From Gordionus sp. m RMFG-2023 (lineage: Eukaryota > Nematomorpha > Gordioida > Chordodea > Parachordodidae): a DNA stretch of 64,000 bases. The stretch spans positions 16,023,666 to 16,087,665 of the forward strand of contig NC_088778.1 of assembly GCF_954871325.1 (NCBI RefSeq). Direction: 5' to 3'. The notes under the pieces were generated by a model. The model saw only the letters and a program-made list of their open reading frames with translations. It searched no databases and was not told the origin of the DNA. Position numbers and translations under genes: made by a program. Shown in pieces: positions 1 to 12,236 of this stretch (within the stretch, counting starts at the first letter, position 1; the number at the start of each line of letters is the position of its first letter).

Positions 1-649
1 TAAATTCGTTAATTTGCTATTATTTTATCATTTGGTAAAACTGGGAACCCAAGCATCTGAAGGTTTGAAGCTTAAAAAATGAGTTTGAATCTTTTAACAT
101 CCAAACGTATATTTTTTAAATTATATCACTAGGATGATAGATAGATAGTAGATCGGAAGTGACCGTATTGTATGATCCACCATTTAATATATTGAAAAAT
201 AGATATTAACGCATTATAAAATATAATTGGTCGTTGTTTAGCAAATTAGGTTGTTCTTAGAAAATTGCTATATCTTGACTTGGCAATATTTAACATTAAC
301 CCATTTTTTATTTCCATATCAAATCCACTTTATTATTATGTCATTAACTGCAACGAAAAGTAATCTTCATTTTAGAATATAAGATAATTTTAAAAGTTAT
401 CAGATATTAAATTATTTCTTATTAGCTGAAAGTAAAATGCCTAATTGGCGTATTGGCCTATTTTTAAAGCCTTCATTTTTTTTATTTACGACAGCAAAAA
501 ATATAGAAAAATTTAATATTCATTTTTTAAGTGCAATGTATTGTTTATATCAGCGACATAGAATGGAACTATGAATAATAACTTATTTTTGGAACGGTAT
601 CCCGTAAGAGTATTTAATTTATTACAAAATTATAAATGCAAAATTTATT
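1..649. other. AT-rich stretch, no gene seen
   Basis: No open frame with coding character, no repeat end and no RNA-like structure that I can support. It precedes the first GC-rich dispersed repeat. Confidence 0.6.
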
Positions 650-1063
650 TAGAGACATGCAGACCCGGTCCTGACCTTTAATATGGTGATTTTTAAAATT
701 GGAGCTGGGCTTATATATTTTTAAAATCAGGCCGGGTTTATTTAAAAAAAATAATTTAGATTATATAAATTAATCAATTGGAAAATATTGAAATATCATA
801 TAATGGAGTATTTAATATTCATTTATTGTTCATCTTCATATTATTAATTTCCCTTTGAAACAATTTGCAAAATATTGCCAAACAAAATTTTATAATGCCT
901 GGCCTGACCATAAAAATAATCAAAAAAAAATCTGAGGCGGGCCAAAAATATCCAATAAAATCCCGAACTTGGCTTGAAAAAAACATTTAAAATCCTGGTC
1001 AGACTTAAAAAGGAAAAGTTTATTCAAATATAGGCCTAAAATTTTTACCTCTCTAGGTTTCTG
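650..1063. repeat. CCGGGCC-family dispersed repeat (MITE-like)
   Basis: The left end reads TAGAGACATGCAGACCCGG and the right end closes with CTCTCTAGGTTTCTG, an imperfect inverted match to other copies (1561, 3583, 11773, 56889). GC-rich words such as GGCCGGG and GGCCTG stand out from AT-rich flanks. No clean TSD is visible here, so the limits are approximate. No coding capacity. Confidence 0.6.
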
Positions 1064-1560
1064 ATATTTATATTTGTAATAATATCCTTTTTGTTTTTTT
1101 TAATTTGTAGTTTGTTTCACATAATTGTCTGTTTAGTATTGAAAAGCGCAGGTAATTTCATTTTGAATGACATTATAGAAAATGCCTAAATACGCCAAAA
1201 TATTAGAAAAATACCAAAAACGAAAATAATATAAAATTATAACGTTATTGTGATAAAATTATGTATAAACTTTTCTTAAAATTAAAATCATTTTAACTGT
1301 TGGTTGTGCTATTCCCATAATATAATAAAAGTTTTAGTTAGTGTTGAAGTTTTTTTGTCCGGCATGTAAATTTGTAATAACACCAGCGCACAAATTTAAA
1401 TATTAATCTTTTATAAAATATACTGAAGAAAAAAAAGAAATACAATTAGATATTTTTTCAGGAACACGTTCCGAAACTTTAACGGAAAAGGAGCAGGATA
1501 TATTTTTTGCCCGGAACGAAATAGACGCAAAAATGCCATGTTGGCCGGGTTTATATAAAT
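1064..1560. other. AT-rich spacer, nothing identified
   Basis: Between two copies of the GC-rich repeat. I see only A/T-rich sequence with homopolymer runs and no supportable gene. Confidence 0.5.
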
Positions 1561-1789
1561 TAGAGATCTGTGATTTGCACGGCCCGGCTCGGTAGGATTT
1601 TTTTAAAATATATTACATTTATTTTTCATTTTTATAACAAATGATGGCGATTTAAAATATACTGCCCGGCCTTGGTATTTTTTTTAAAAAAATTTAAGCC
1701 CAGCCCGGGTATATTTAAAAAAGTAATTTAAAAGCCCTACCCGTGTACTCGGGCAGGGCTTGGGGTCGGGCCGGGCCTTTAGGTCTCTG
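1561..1789. repeat. CCGGGCC-family MITE with perfect 8-bp TSD
   Basis: The element starts TAGAGATCTG and ends GGTCTCTG. The octamer ATATAAAT lies immediately on both sides (1553-1560 and 1790-1797). An 8-bp TSD and short terminal inverted repeats point to mobilisation by a hAT-type transposase. The interior is GC-rich blocks (CGGCCCGGC, GGGCCGGGCC) separated by T/A runs. Non-autonomous, 229 bp. Confidence 0.8.
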
Positions 1790-1797
1790 ATATAAAT

Positions 1798-3094
1798 AGT
1801 AAAAGTTGTGAATATTTGATAGCTTAGAAGTTATTTTTTTAAATAAATCATGTTGTTATTATGTTTAATGTTTAAGTTTAATTTACTTAGAAATTGGTGA
1901 AACTTATGCATTAATTTTTTTAAATTTATTAGCATAATTTAAATATTTTACTTAATGGCAATTCTTTTATGTTTTGGGGAAAAAATGTAAATATGATATA
2001 GCCTTCCTGTCTATTGGTATTCATTCAAGTTTTACACGTGAAATTATAAGATTATTATTTTATAAAAAAATAGAGATTAATTACTCATTTTTTCTTATCT
2101 TAGATAAATTGTTATTTAGATCTTTAAAATAAGATTGACTTTTTTGAAAAAAAAAATATTATACATTTGTCATTCCAATGTCATTCAAGCAGGAAATGAT
2201 AAATTATATTATTAAAAATAGGCAATAACTTTGTCTAACAAATTTTGAATATAAGATTTCATATCTGTTTTAATTTTTATGAATTTTAAATTTATTAAAA
2301 TATTGATGAACCGATTTTATCCCCATATTTGTTATTATAATATAAATATGAATGAAATATCGACCAGGCGTTCTAAAAAGCGAGTTTTCTTTAAACAAAA
2401 ATTTTTTAAGGTTAATTCAAATCAAACTGGATTTATTTTAATATAAGGAATAAAATTAAATTATATTTATAAATTTATAATAAAAAAAATTTTTTGTGGT
2501 ATATTTATTAGTTAATTTATTTATTCTTGTAAAAATTTTATAGAGAATAAAATCAACCATGATTAATAAAAAATTAAATAAGTAATACTGAAATTCAGAA
2601 CCAGAAAATAAGAACTAATAATGAAATTCATTTCATTTTATTGACCAAAATCTTATTTTCATTTTTATCTCTAAATATACTATATATAATATTTTTGTTT
2701 GCATATCAAATTAGAGTATACATATATTCAGTCATAATTTAAAAATAAAAATAATTTTAGTTAATCATGTAAATTAAGCACCAAGTTGATACCCTGATCA
2801 TGTATATAATAAAACTTGATTTAAATTTCAAATTATTATTATTTTTGTCCTAAGCACGTTTCATTTTCAGGGACGTTCGATGTAGCAAAAGGCCATACCT
2901 TAAATTGTAAAATATATTATATTTTGTATATTAGCATCAATTTGATATATAATTTTGACAAAATCTAAACTTAAAAAGGAATATTCATGGTTATAGGGTT
3001 TAATTTATAACGGGATTAGTAAGCTTATTTTTTATCAAGTAGTTTACTTTTATCGAAATTAACATTGTTACTCGGAAGTCAGAAAATACAAAAA
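1798..3094. other. AT-rich intergenic stretch, nothing identified
   Basis: About 1.3 kb with very low GC and many stops in all frames. I see no coding exon, RNA gene or repeat end here. Confidence 0.5.
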
Positions 3095-3102
3095 GATGAT
3101 AC

Positions 3103-5074
3103 CAGGCGCTTACGCAGGAATTTGGTCTGGGGGGGGGGGGGGATAATAAATTATTTTAAGAAATATTATTGTTAATTAAGAATACTAAGCATAAATTTAT
3201 TAGGACTAATAACTTTTCTAATACACAATTTTAAATTAATGTGAATTACAAAAAAATTATATATATAGACCGATTTTGAAAAACTATAAAATAAATGTAA
3301 ATTATAAATTATAAAGTGAATATAACTACGATATGAATCACTTAAATGATCCAAAATTGAAATTTGAATTTTTTTGAACCTTTAAAATATATAAAGTATA
3401 AAAAATTTAAATGTTGGAAATATAAATTAATACACAAAAAGTTTCTTAGGAATAATTGTATTTTGTATGTTTTGAGCTAATTTTTCAATTATCTATCCTT
3501 GCTTGGCGTTAAATGCCTATGAATATTCAAGATCCAATCATTCAATCTACTTTCAGAAGTTGTATTTCATAGGTATGTTTTTTAGAGACTTGCAGACCCG
3601 GCCTCCGAGCCGGACCATATTTTAATTTTTTTAAACATACCCTGGCCGGGCCCGAAATTTTTTTAAAAAAAACACCCGGACTGGGCCTGAAAATTTTTTT
3701 AAAAAAAAATCTGGGCTGAGCTGTATTTTAAAACCAAATATTGCCATTATTAGCTATAAAAATCAAAAATAAATATAATTTATTTTAAAAAAATTCGGGC
3801 CGGGCCTGAAAATTTTATTTTCAAAAAAGTCGGGCTGGGTCTGAAAATTTTTTTAAAAAAAACTCGGGCCGAAAAATTTTTTTTTTTAAATCTGGGCCGT
3901 GCCATGCAAATGGTACCTTTGCAGGGCTCTGTTATTCTTCTTAAAAAAGAGAGTGTTCTCTCATTAGTTTACTAATTGGAAGAGTTGCTAATATATATAA
4001 CCATTTTAATATATTGGGAATATAATCTAAAAGTGTTTGAAATAATGTAAAGCATCCTTAGTATTTTTTGGAACTATAGTTAATCTTTTAATCCTAGTTA
4101 TTCAGCTAATAAGGCATCATAAGATATTTTAAGATCTTCTTTATAAAAATCTAACAAATATTTTTTTTTTCCATCACCATCTGAAAAAGGTTGGAAAGGC
4201 TTTTGTGGAAGTAATATCTGCGGATTTGTAAGTGCTGCATGATGAATTAAAAATTATTTGGGTTATAACTGTATCTAAGAGAGGGGCCATTTGTTTTATA
4301 AACTCTTCTACTGATCCTATATTAATGTTTTTACCATGAGCTTGCTTGCTACAAGTCGAGGGTGGCAAATATTAAACACTTATAGCTCTGCTTTTGACTC
4401 AAAAATAACATATAAAATATGAAATTCTTCATCAACATTAGCTCTAATTTCCTTGAGTTCTAATAAAATGCTCTCCTCTATTCTCATCTTCTTAATCAAG
4501 TCAATGTAATGTTTTTGAAAAGTAATACATAAAATAGTTGTATAATTAAATAATACATTCAATGAGAAAAAAAATTTGGAATAAGTATTGAATTCAATAA
4601 TTTTCTTGCTTCTGAGGAAACATTTATTTCAAGCCATTGTGATATTTCAGTAATAGATTTATTAATCGGCTCTTCTAACTCCATAAAAGCTGTTACTGCT
4701 TGGTGGCGGAGACTCGATCTCGTTGGGCAAGCTTGCAATTTCTTTCTCCCTGTTGGACAAGGAGTTTCAGAGATAATTATAATTTGACTAGAAATTTAGA
4801 TAAATAATACACCACTAAAATTTGAAAATAATAGGTAAATTACGCCGCCAAGGAAAACTTGAAATTGAAATTAATTGATAAAATAACTTAGTAGATGAAT
4901 GTGATAAATAAATGTAATTAAATATATATATGAGATAGGAATAAATATTAATAAATATAAATTAATATTAACAATAATATTTTTGAAAAATATAATTCGG
5001 CATCTGCATTTTTGGCTTTAAGGGGGGGGGGGGGGGTTGTCTCCCTGCCCCTTTCCACGCTGCGTACGCGCCTG
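3103..5074 (-). mobile_element. hAT DNA transposon copy A (defective), TSD GATGATAC
   Basis: Ends are CAGGCGCTTACGCAG on the left and, inverted, CAGGCGCGTACGCAGC on the right. GATGATAC is duplicated exactly at 3095-3102 and 5075-5082. Read on the minus strand it is the same subfamily as the element at 10475-12542, with long G/C homopolymers just inside each end. Decayed transposase pieces remain: about 4380-4562 (residues DLIKKMRIEESILLELKEI) and 4174-4368. A CCGGGCC MITE is nested at 3583-3931. Length 1,972 bp; non-functional because the coding frame is broken in several places and split by the nested repeat. Confidence 0.9.
3583..3931. repeat. CCGGGCC MITE nested in hAT copy A
   Basis: Ends TAGAGACTTGCAG and CAGGGCTCTG. 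It sits within the C-terminal transposase region of copy A, at the same place as the repeat at 11773-12092 in copy B. The insertion therefore predates the spread of this hAT subfamily. Confidence 0.75.
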
Positions 5075-5309
5075 GATGATACTCTTGCCTGCAATTCAGT
5101 AACGTATTTAAAGGATCCGTTTTGGGGAGGATACGGCTCCCAAAGTAGAAAAAAAATGCAAGTATAGCGAAAAAAATTGATGTCGCGATTTTAAGTTTTA
5201 ATAATTAAGGAAATTCTTTAGTATTCATTTTATTTATATTAAATATTAAAAAATTATATAATAAAGAAGTACATACCACCCCTCCTTCTATCCAAGTGAT
5301 TGATATATA

Positions 5310-5598
5310 TAAAACCTGCAGGCCTGGACCGGAGTCTGATTCAAAAGTTAAGCCCGGACAGGCCCTAAAAAGGCTCGGAATTATCAAATCATGCCTGGTA
5401 AGAATTAAATATATATCTTTGAAATAATTTATAAAATACAGCCAAATTATATATAATAGCGTTATTTCAAAAATTACAAGTGGGGCAGAAAATTGATTAA
5501 AAATAAAAATCAGGACGGGACAAAAAATTTTTCTAAAAAATTCTGGGTTTTTTTAAATCCGGGCCGGGCCTAAAATTTCTATCTTTATCGGTCTCTTA
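5310..5598. repeat. CCGGGCC-family repeat copy
   Basis: Starts near AACCTGCAGGCCTGGACC and ends near ATCGGTCTCTTA. The interior contains GGCCGGGCC words. It lies just downstream of the bHLH exon on the minus strand, probably inside that gene's intron. Limits approximate. Confidence 0.55.
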
Positions 5599-5624
5599 TA
5601 AGATATAATTTATTTAGAAAAGTA

Positions 5625-6404
5625 TTAACATACCAAAGGAAGAGATTGCATCATGGTGTTGGTACTTGAGCTGACAACATTGTTGTAAGGTTGACCTATC
5701 ATTTCCATATTCATACCCAAACTTAACATGAAATCTTTATGCTGCTTAAGTTGATATTGTAAATCTTTAATTTTATCGTTATCGAGAAAATCCTTATTAT
5801 CATCATCAAAATTATTTGTTGATACATGTTTATTATCGATTGGTCTTGTTAAAGAATCTGACTCGATTTGGTTATCATCTTCCTGGAGTATCGATCTTAA
5901 ATGGGCAATATAACTTGAGGCAAGTCTTAAGGTATCCAACTTAGACAGTTTTGTGTCAGGCGGGACCCAGGGTAGTGTTGTTTTTAATCTTATGAAAGCT
6001 TTGCTCAGTACTCTCATTCTAGCTCTTTCCCTGGCATTAGCTGCATTTCTTTGTACCGGATTCAATTCTTTAACCACCAAATTTATTATATCGAATTTGG
6101 ATTGAGGAGAACCCAAATTTAATTCTTCTTCTGGTATGGATGAATACGTCCCTGGCAAGTAATATCCATTCAAACTATTGTCGTAATGGGGAGATGTGTA
6201 AAACTCTAATTTTTTATCGCTTACCATATCTTGGTAAATAAAGCTATCATTATTTGAGTAATCTTCCACATTCTGAATAATTTTGTTAGATTTATGTTTT
6301 TTGTTTGGATTCGCATCGTTGAATTTTCTCTTAACGAATTTGTGAGTTTTACCGCTTTTAGTATTTATTGTTTCTGCATCAAGATTATTGTAAGAAAATT
6401 CCAT
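5625..6404 (-). CDS. Tcf21: TCF21/capsulin-class bHLH transcription factor (first coding exon)
   Basis: A 259-codon frame begins with ATG at 6404. Residues 119-173 form a basic helix-loop-helix domain: the basic region has [18 protein letters not shown], the loop contains [10 protein letters not shown], and helix 2 is [16 protein letters not shown]. From memory this is nearly identical to vertebrate TCF21 and close to musculin, proteins that heterodimerise with E-proteins and bind E-boxes in mesoderm and muscle progenitors. Residues 22-38 are Lys/Arg-rich and may be a nuclear localisation signal. The frame formally ends with Cys-stop at 5625, but GTATGT (5628-5633 read on the minus strand) is a near-ideal splice donor in phase 0. 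The exon therefore probably ends at 5634 after 257 codons and a short 3' exon lies at lower coordinates; I could not find it. The region N-terminal to the domain is longer than in vertebrate TCF21, which is about 180 residues in all. Musculin is the main alternative name. Confidence 0.93.
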   Translation of the reverse strand: MEFSYNNLDAETINTKSGKTHKFVKRKFNDANPNKKHKSNKIIQNVEDYSNNDSFIYQDMVSDKKLEFYTSPHYDNSLNGYYLPGTYSSIPEEELNLGSPQSKFDIINLVVKELNPVQRNAANARERARMRVLSKAFIRLKTTLPWVPPDTKLSKLDTLRLASSYIAHLRSILQEDDNQIESDSLTRPIDNKHVSTNNFDDDNKDFLDNDKIKDLQYQLKQHKDFMLSLGMNMEMIGQPYNNVVSSSTNTMMQSLPLVC

Positions 6405-7045
6405 ATTTATTTATAGCCACGTACTAAAATATAATTCATTAATTATTAGTAGAATGTTTTAGTGTTTTTTTAAAAATAATTTAAAATAACACCTCAAATT
6501 AAGTGATTGACGTATAATAAAATAATTTAAATTATCCTATTCGCTTGCAAATGCAAACATATGTTTTATTTTGACATTCAAAGGGATTATCCAATCCGCA
6601 CTGATCAAAAAAGTTTACAATCGAACTCGATGATTTATAATATTTAAATAATATCAAATCAATAAATAGTTTGAATCATGGTGCATTTAAGAGATCCTTT
6701 TTGAAAATTGAACTGGCCCCAAAATTATTTATTTTACTGATATTAGATTTGGATTTCCCTTTTTTTTGTTATTTTTAGATTGCGTTTCCTTTTTTGATTG
6801 GATTTTAAAATGAAAAACTGGACACTGGTGTAAATATATTTATACCTTTTCCAATTTTGAGTTAATTTAATTTATTTTCTATTTTTTATTATAATAATTA
6901 AAGCGAAAACAATAGTTGTTGATTATAATCTAGACTTGGTAAAGAGTCAATTTTTTCTATCAATTATGCATGTTAATAATGTTTTGTAAAAACTAAACCC
7001 TTATCGGAAGACACCAAAAGTTGCAAATGGGAAATATAAATAATT
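6405..7045. other. 5' flank of the bHLH gene, nothing else identified
   Basis: AT-rich upstream region of the minus-strand bHLH gene. On the minus strand a TTTTAG at about 6420-6430 just before the ATG could be an acceptor for a 5' UTR exon. The TATAAATA next to the ATG is too close to be a working TATA box. A fragment near 6676 (GCATTTAAGAGATCC) resembles the transposon-end sequences at 5096 and 8822. Confidence 0.35.
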
Positions 7046-7588
7046 AGAGCTTCGGGCCCGTTAAGAATTTTTGTACTAGCTGATAAGTCCACCCCGAAAT
7101 ATTTTTGCCAGGCCCTGTTCGTTATAGTTTTTAAAAAACATCTCGGTCAGGCCCGTAAAAGTTTTATGAAAAGACAAGCCCGGCTCTATCCGTTAAAGAT
7201 TTACGGAGAGTCCACCCCGGCCTGTAAGATTTTTTTGTACAAATTTTCTGGCCTTCAGATTTTCAATATCTACATTTAATTTTTTTCATATGTCAATTAA
7301 GGCTCTATATCTTTCTTCTATGTTGATTAATTTGTCAGTTTACTTCATTAATTTTTAGATTTATATTTTAGTTAAACAGCTTTTAAAATACAAAGAAATA
7401 AGCATATATTGTAATTTATTTTTAAATAGTATTAATCAAAATAAAAATCCTGGCTTGAAATTAAAAAATACATTTTAATGTCCGCGCCGCTGACCTTAAT
7501 TTTTTGTGTCAAAATTGTGGGCTTGACCCGGTCCGTTAAATTTCGGGCAAGGCTTTCGGGCGGGCCGGGCAGGACTTTGCAGATCACT
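7046..7588. repeat. CCGGGCC-family repeat, long or compound copy
   Basis: Starts near TTAGAGCTTCGGGCCCG and ends near GACTTTGCAGATCACTGA. Inside are several GC blocks (GCCAGGCCCTG, GGCGGGCCGGGCAGG) in AT-rich sequence. At about 540 bp it is longer than the 190-350 bp copies, so it may be two merged copies. No coding content. Confidence 0.5.
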
Positions 7589-8332
7589 GATTCAAAATAA
7601 AATTTTATCCAACGACTAACATATAATAGAATTTATTTATTTATATTATAAATATTAGATACATTTTTTGACACGTTTATGAATTTGAACGGGTTCTTTT
7701 AAAAAATAAATAGGCTTTCTTACAATTAAAATTCAATATCTTATTCTTTATTTTAACATTAATTTCGAATTAGCATAATGTAATATTATAATATGAAGGG
7801 ATAAGAAAGTGGTTATTTGGAAAAATTTTATAAATTTTTTTTTATTAGAGGTCCTTAAATTTTAAATATTTCCCAAGAACTGCTACACTGGCCACCATTT
7901 CCTAAGCATGGCCAAGTCTGCCAATTCATCCTTTTTTTTATTGTTTAAATTAAAATCTTTAAAATTCAGATTTATTTAAGTAAACCATGATATCCCATCA
8001 TATTTTCATCATAATATTCAGCTTATAATAATTCCTTTTCAAAATTATTATTTAATTAAAAATTTAATATGATTCTAGAAACGAGAATAAATTATCTTTT
8101 AAATTAATTATGATATTATACATTTGGTGATTTTATGTTATTGATCGATTTTATTTATATCATAATTATCAAATTTTCAATTTGTATTTATATATGTGAA
8201 AAGTAAATATGAATGTAATAACATACAAATAGATTTACACTAAAATGTGGAATAAAATAACATCCAATAATCCTTTTTACAAAAAAATAGATGCCATATT
8301 TTTAAAAGAGAATTGAATCTTAGACCGTCGCA
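7589..8332. other. AT-rich spacer, nothing identified
   Basis: No supportable feature. It is the upstream flank of the signal-peptide exon candidate at 8333. Confidence 0.45.
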
Positions 8333-8545
8333 ATGTTGAAGAAAATTTTATTATTATATATATTCTATTTTACCGGGTTTAGGCTCGTTATAAAAAGTTA
8401 TCCCAGCGATGAGATGGATTTACTGGAAAAAAAATTTATGCCTGAAATTGAAAAATTTGAAAAAAATATAGAGCCCGCTGGGAGAGGCAAATCGATACAA
8501 ATAGTGAAAGAAGAGGAAGAAAAAGAAAATATAAACGGAAATAAA
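8333..8545 (+). CDS. Candidate first coding exon of a secreted protein (unidentified)
   Basis: ATG at 8333 opens 71 codons up to GTAAGG at 8546, a strong splice donor in phase 0. Residues 1-22 have a signal-peptide shape: two early lysines, then the hydrophobic run ILLLYIFYFTGF. The rest is highly charged, with FMPEIEKFEKNIEPAGRGK and an acidic KEEEEKEN tail. If the signal is real the product enters the secretory pathway. Read-through past the donor gives an AT-driven hydrophobic tail that I do not believe. No matching downstream exon was found with confidence: an acceptor at 8998 gives an open peptide only in a phase that does not fit this donor. I do not recognise a family. It could be a chance frame. 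Confidence 0.35.
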
Positions 8546-8659
8546 GTAAGGTTGGTAATTAATTATGTCTATATATTTATACGAATGTTATATTTTTTCA
8601 AAATTCTCATGTTCATTACTCATGAAAAATTTTTTTTGGTAATTAATAGTATCTCGTAG

Positions 8660-10466
8660 ATATGGTTCAATCTATAAATGGCTAGGGGGGGGGGAATAAA
8701 AACGTTTCTGGCATACCTTCAAAAGTATCTATTTTGAAAATATGTTTTGTTTATCATTTCTAAATCGAAATATTGAATTATTTTTTATACTGACAAGAAT
8801 ATTTTAGTCTTCACTACCCATCAGTGGCATATTTAAGGGGCTCGTTTTGAGATTGATCTGGCCTCGATTTAATTTACAAATTTCGCCACTGCCACCAACT
8901 TTGTATTGTATATTATTTTTTAAGTTATTTGTTTTTGTTACACAAAAATATTTTAATGTTTTATAAATAATTTAAATATATGCAAAAATTAATTTTAGAA
9001 GCTAACCACAAAGGATGCAATATAGAAAAAGAATTGAGTAAGATTTTAAGGGAAGGGTTAGGATTTCTAAATAAATGAGGACTGAAGGTCAAAAATTTTG
9101 ACATGCATTAGAGGTGACAAGGGTATATTCAAAAAAAGATTCATCTTTCTCCTCGCTGAATTTGATCTGACATACGAACAAATATACATAATTTTATATT
9201 TGAAAGACGCCTTGAACCGGATTTTCTAACCCAATTAAAGCTGTGAATATAACAAAAAAATTACTAATCTCTCAAAGGTATCTGACTAACTTGCCTGTCT
9301 AGTATATATGATAATTTATTTAAATAGGAGAAATCGGGGCTCTTCAGCAGGTGGGGTAAAAAGGTAAATGTCTGTAACTTTTTCATCCTTAAGATTAATT
9401 GTTTTAAATTAGGTCAAAAGATGTATTTCTGTACATGCTATATTCCATATGTTCATAGTAGTGGGTGAGCCGAATTCAAAAGATATTGATTAAAAATAAT
9501 TTTCTAGACCTTTTTAGCCAACTTTTTTATTTGGTATATTTTGAGGCATAAGTACTGTTTCGAATTTTATGAAATTTATAGAATGATCAATGTTTAAGCT
9601 ACTGAAAAGATTGAATCCGTGGTTTCTAGAAAATTAAAAATCAGAATTATTTAAGATAACTCATTTCTGTGACTATATAGCATGTGAAGTAAAAATTTTT
9701 GGTGTGGCGCCACAAAATATTTTTAGTTGGTTTTATGCCTGTGTAATCTATCGACCAAACCCAAATATTTTTATTAATTATGAGTAATAAATATTCTAGG
9801 GATGAAATCATTTGGATTACGTTATTCTTGGTGTAGCCTAAAACACTGATGTAAATCTTGACCAGCTGATGAGTTTATAGCTGACTCATTATCTAATCAT
9901 GATAGCAGGTTATTATACCTCAGGGGGAGGGGTATGAGGCAAGCTAGTTTGAAATATAATAAGAGTGGAAGGGAGAAGATGAAATAGAAGTGGAAGGGGG
10001 GGTAGTAGATATGGTCTAAACGAATTTTGATGAGTTCGATTATTTTTTCTAAAAATATTTAGGGATAGGTAAAAATATATTAAGGGGGATTTTAGGGATA
10101 GTGTGAAATATGACATAACTCACTAATTATCCTGTATTGGTATATTCGACTTATGCCACGAATTACCTATTTTATGTGAATATTAATTGTGAAGAATAAT
10201 TATTTTAAATATAATTTGTTTTAAATGTATATTAAATATAACAATTATAAATGAAAAATTTGTGTTTTTTGGTAGTATTCGATATTTTCCAAATTATTCT
10301 AAAGAGCTCGCTATCCTACCCATAGTTATTGGTAAATAGTAAAAAGTACGACTTTTAAGTAAAAACCCCCAATTTTTTTTATTTTGTAATTTAATAATGA
10401 GACTATCCTATGATATAATTAGTTTAATTTTATAAAATAAAAATTATTAGCAAAAGAGCATAACAC
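8660..10466. other. Gene-poor stretch with transposon-end fragments
   Basis: About 1.8 kb without a supportable gene. CAGTGGCATATTTAAGGGG near 8822 resembles the ends at 5096 and 6676 and looks like a solo terminus of one repeat family. A G-run follows the ORF at about 8683. The small frames at 9913-10116 are low-complexity artefacts. Confidence 0.4.
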
Positions 10467-10956
10467 CTGCCATACATTGGCGTACGCAGCGGGGGGGGGG
10501 GCAGGGGGACAAATCCCCCCCAAAGCCAAAAAATGCAGATGCCGGATATATTTTTCAAAAATATTTTTGTTTAGAGTGTTGTGCAGATTTAATTTAAAAC
10601 ATTTCCATATTTTTTAATTCGTTTGTAAATAAAAATTTTAACTTGTAAAAATTGATAAGAATATATATAAATATGTTATTTTAACAACTTTTTACAAGTC
10701 AAATAATTTTATTTTCAAATAAATTAATAAATATGGAAATGTTTTGAATAATTTACATAGTACTATATTAATTTATATTTGTTAATATTTATTCCTATCT
10801 CATATTAATTTATTATCACATTCATCACTAAGTTTATCAATTAATTTCGATTTCAAGTTTTCCGGCGTAATATTATCTTATTATTTTCAAATTTTTAGTG
10901 GCGTAATATTTATCTACCATTTTTAAATTTCTAGTCAAATAATAATTATTCTGAAA

Positions 10957-11196
10957 TTGTCCAATAGGGAGAAAGAAATTGCAACCTTGCCCTACGAGAT
11001 AGAGTCTCCACCATCAAGCAGTAACAGCTTTTATGGAGTTAGAAGAGCCGATTATTTGCTATTTACTGACATATCACAATGGCCTGAAAAGAATTTTTCC
11101 TTAGAAGCAAGAAAATTATTGGATTCAATGCTTATTCCAAATTTTTTTTTCTCATTAATGTACAACTATTTTATGTATTACTTTTCAAAAACATGA
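10957..11196 (+). pseudogene. hAT transposase fragment, N-terminal/middle part
   Basis: About 70 codons including WPEKNFSLEARKLLDSMLIP. The same protein segment is seen, more decayed, on the minus strand of copy A near 4620-4760. Homology continues after the frame end with LIKKMR and LLEFKEIRANV near 11200-11270 in a shifted frame. It lies inside hAT copy B and its decay agrees with a dead copy. Confidence 0.65.
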
Positions 11197-11772
11197 TGAC
11201 TTGATTAAGAAGATGAGAATAGCGAGGAGCATTTTATTAGAATTCAAGGAAATTAGGGCTAATGTTTATGAAGAATTTCATATTTTATATGTTATTGTTA
11301 AGTCAAAAGCAGAGCTATACGTGTTTAATATTTGTCTCACTGGACTTGCAGCAAGGCAAGCTCATAGTTAAAACATTAATATAGGATCAGTAGAAGAGTA
11401 TATCCTAGATACAAATACATTTATAAACCAAATAAATGAATGGTTTTTAATTCATTATGCAGCACTTACCAATCTGCAAATATTATTTCCATAAAAGCCT
11501 TCCCAACCTTTTTCAGATGGTGATAGAAAAAAAAATATTTGTTGGATTTTTATCATGAAGATGTTAAAGTATCTTATGATGCCTTATTAGCTGAATAACT
11601 ATGTTTATAAGATTAACTATGGTTGATACAGTCCCAAAAAAGCTATGGATGCTCTGCATTATTTCAAACACATTTTAGATTATATTTACAATGTATTAAA
11701 AGGGTTTATATATTAGCAACTCTTCTCAATAGTAAACTAGTGAGAGAACATTCTCTTTTTTAAGAAGAATAA

Positions 11773-12092
11773 CAGAGCCCTGCAGAGGTACCATTTGCAG
11801 GGCACGACCCGGATTTTTTAAAGATTTTTACGGCTAAGTTCAATTTTCAGGCCCGGCCCGGCCTTTTTTAAAATAAAATTTTCAGGCCCGACCCGGATTT
11901 TTTAAAAATAAATTATATTTATTTTTGATTTTTATAGCTAATAATAACGATTTCAAATATAGGCTGTAAAAAAAATTTTCAGCCCGCCTAGATGTTTTTT
12001 TAAAAAAATCAGGCTCAGCCCGGGTGTTTATTTTTAAAAATTTCAGGCCCGGCCATACTGTTCAGCCCGGGTGCCGGGCCTGCAGGTCTCTG
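11773..12092. repeat. CCGGGCC MITE nested in hAT copy B
   Basis: Starts CAGAGCCCTGCAGAGG and ends CCTGCAGGTCTCTG. It interrupts the transposase C-terminal coding sequence just after FSFLRRI. It occupies the same site as the nested repeat of copy A, so it was already in the shared ancestor of the two hAT copies. Confidence 0.8.
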
Positions 12093-12103
12093 AAAAACAT
12101 ACC

Positions 12104-12236
12104 AAGAAGTACAACTTTTGAAAGCAGATTGAAAGGTTTGGATCTTTTGAATATTCATAGGCATTTGACAACAAGCAAGGATGAGATAATTGAAAAATCA
12201 GCTCAATCCCAACGAAGATTGGATTTTACATTGTAA
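12104..12236 (+). pseudogene. hAT transposase C-terminal dimerisation fragment
   Basis: The frame encodes RSTTFESRLKGLDLLNIHR and continues through DEIIEKSAQSQRRL to a stop at 12236. RLxxLxLLxIH is typical of the hAT dimerisation domain (Dimer_Tnp_hAT) of DUF4371-type transposases. The upstream half (LRRI) lies on the other side of the nested repeat. Confidence 0.75.

Noticed and set aside
5012-5036. Long G runs (also 3131, 10490, 17109, 42418) as quadruplex elements
   Set aside because: Most lie at fixed places just inside hAT ends or are simple homopolymers, so they are better explained as transposon termini.
6405-6418. TATAAATA next to the bHLH start as a TATA box
   Set aside because: It lies only a few bases upstream of the ATG, too close for a functional TATA box.
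8999-9078. Exon ANHKGCNIEKELSKILREGL after an acceptor at 8998
   Set aside because: The peptide looks plausible, but no canonical donor of the 8333 exon fits its phase, so I did not call it.
12024-12103. Start of the 70-codon frame ending at 12236
   Set aside because: The first residues translate the nested CCGGGCC repeat; only the part after the repeat is transposase.
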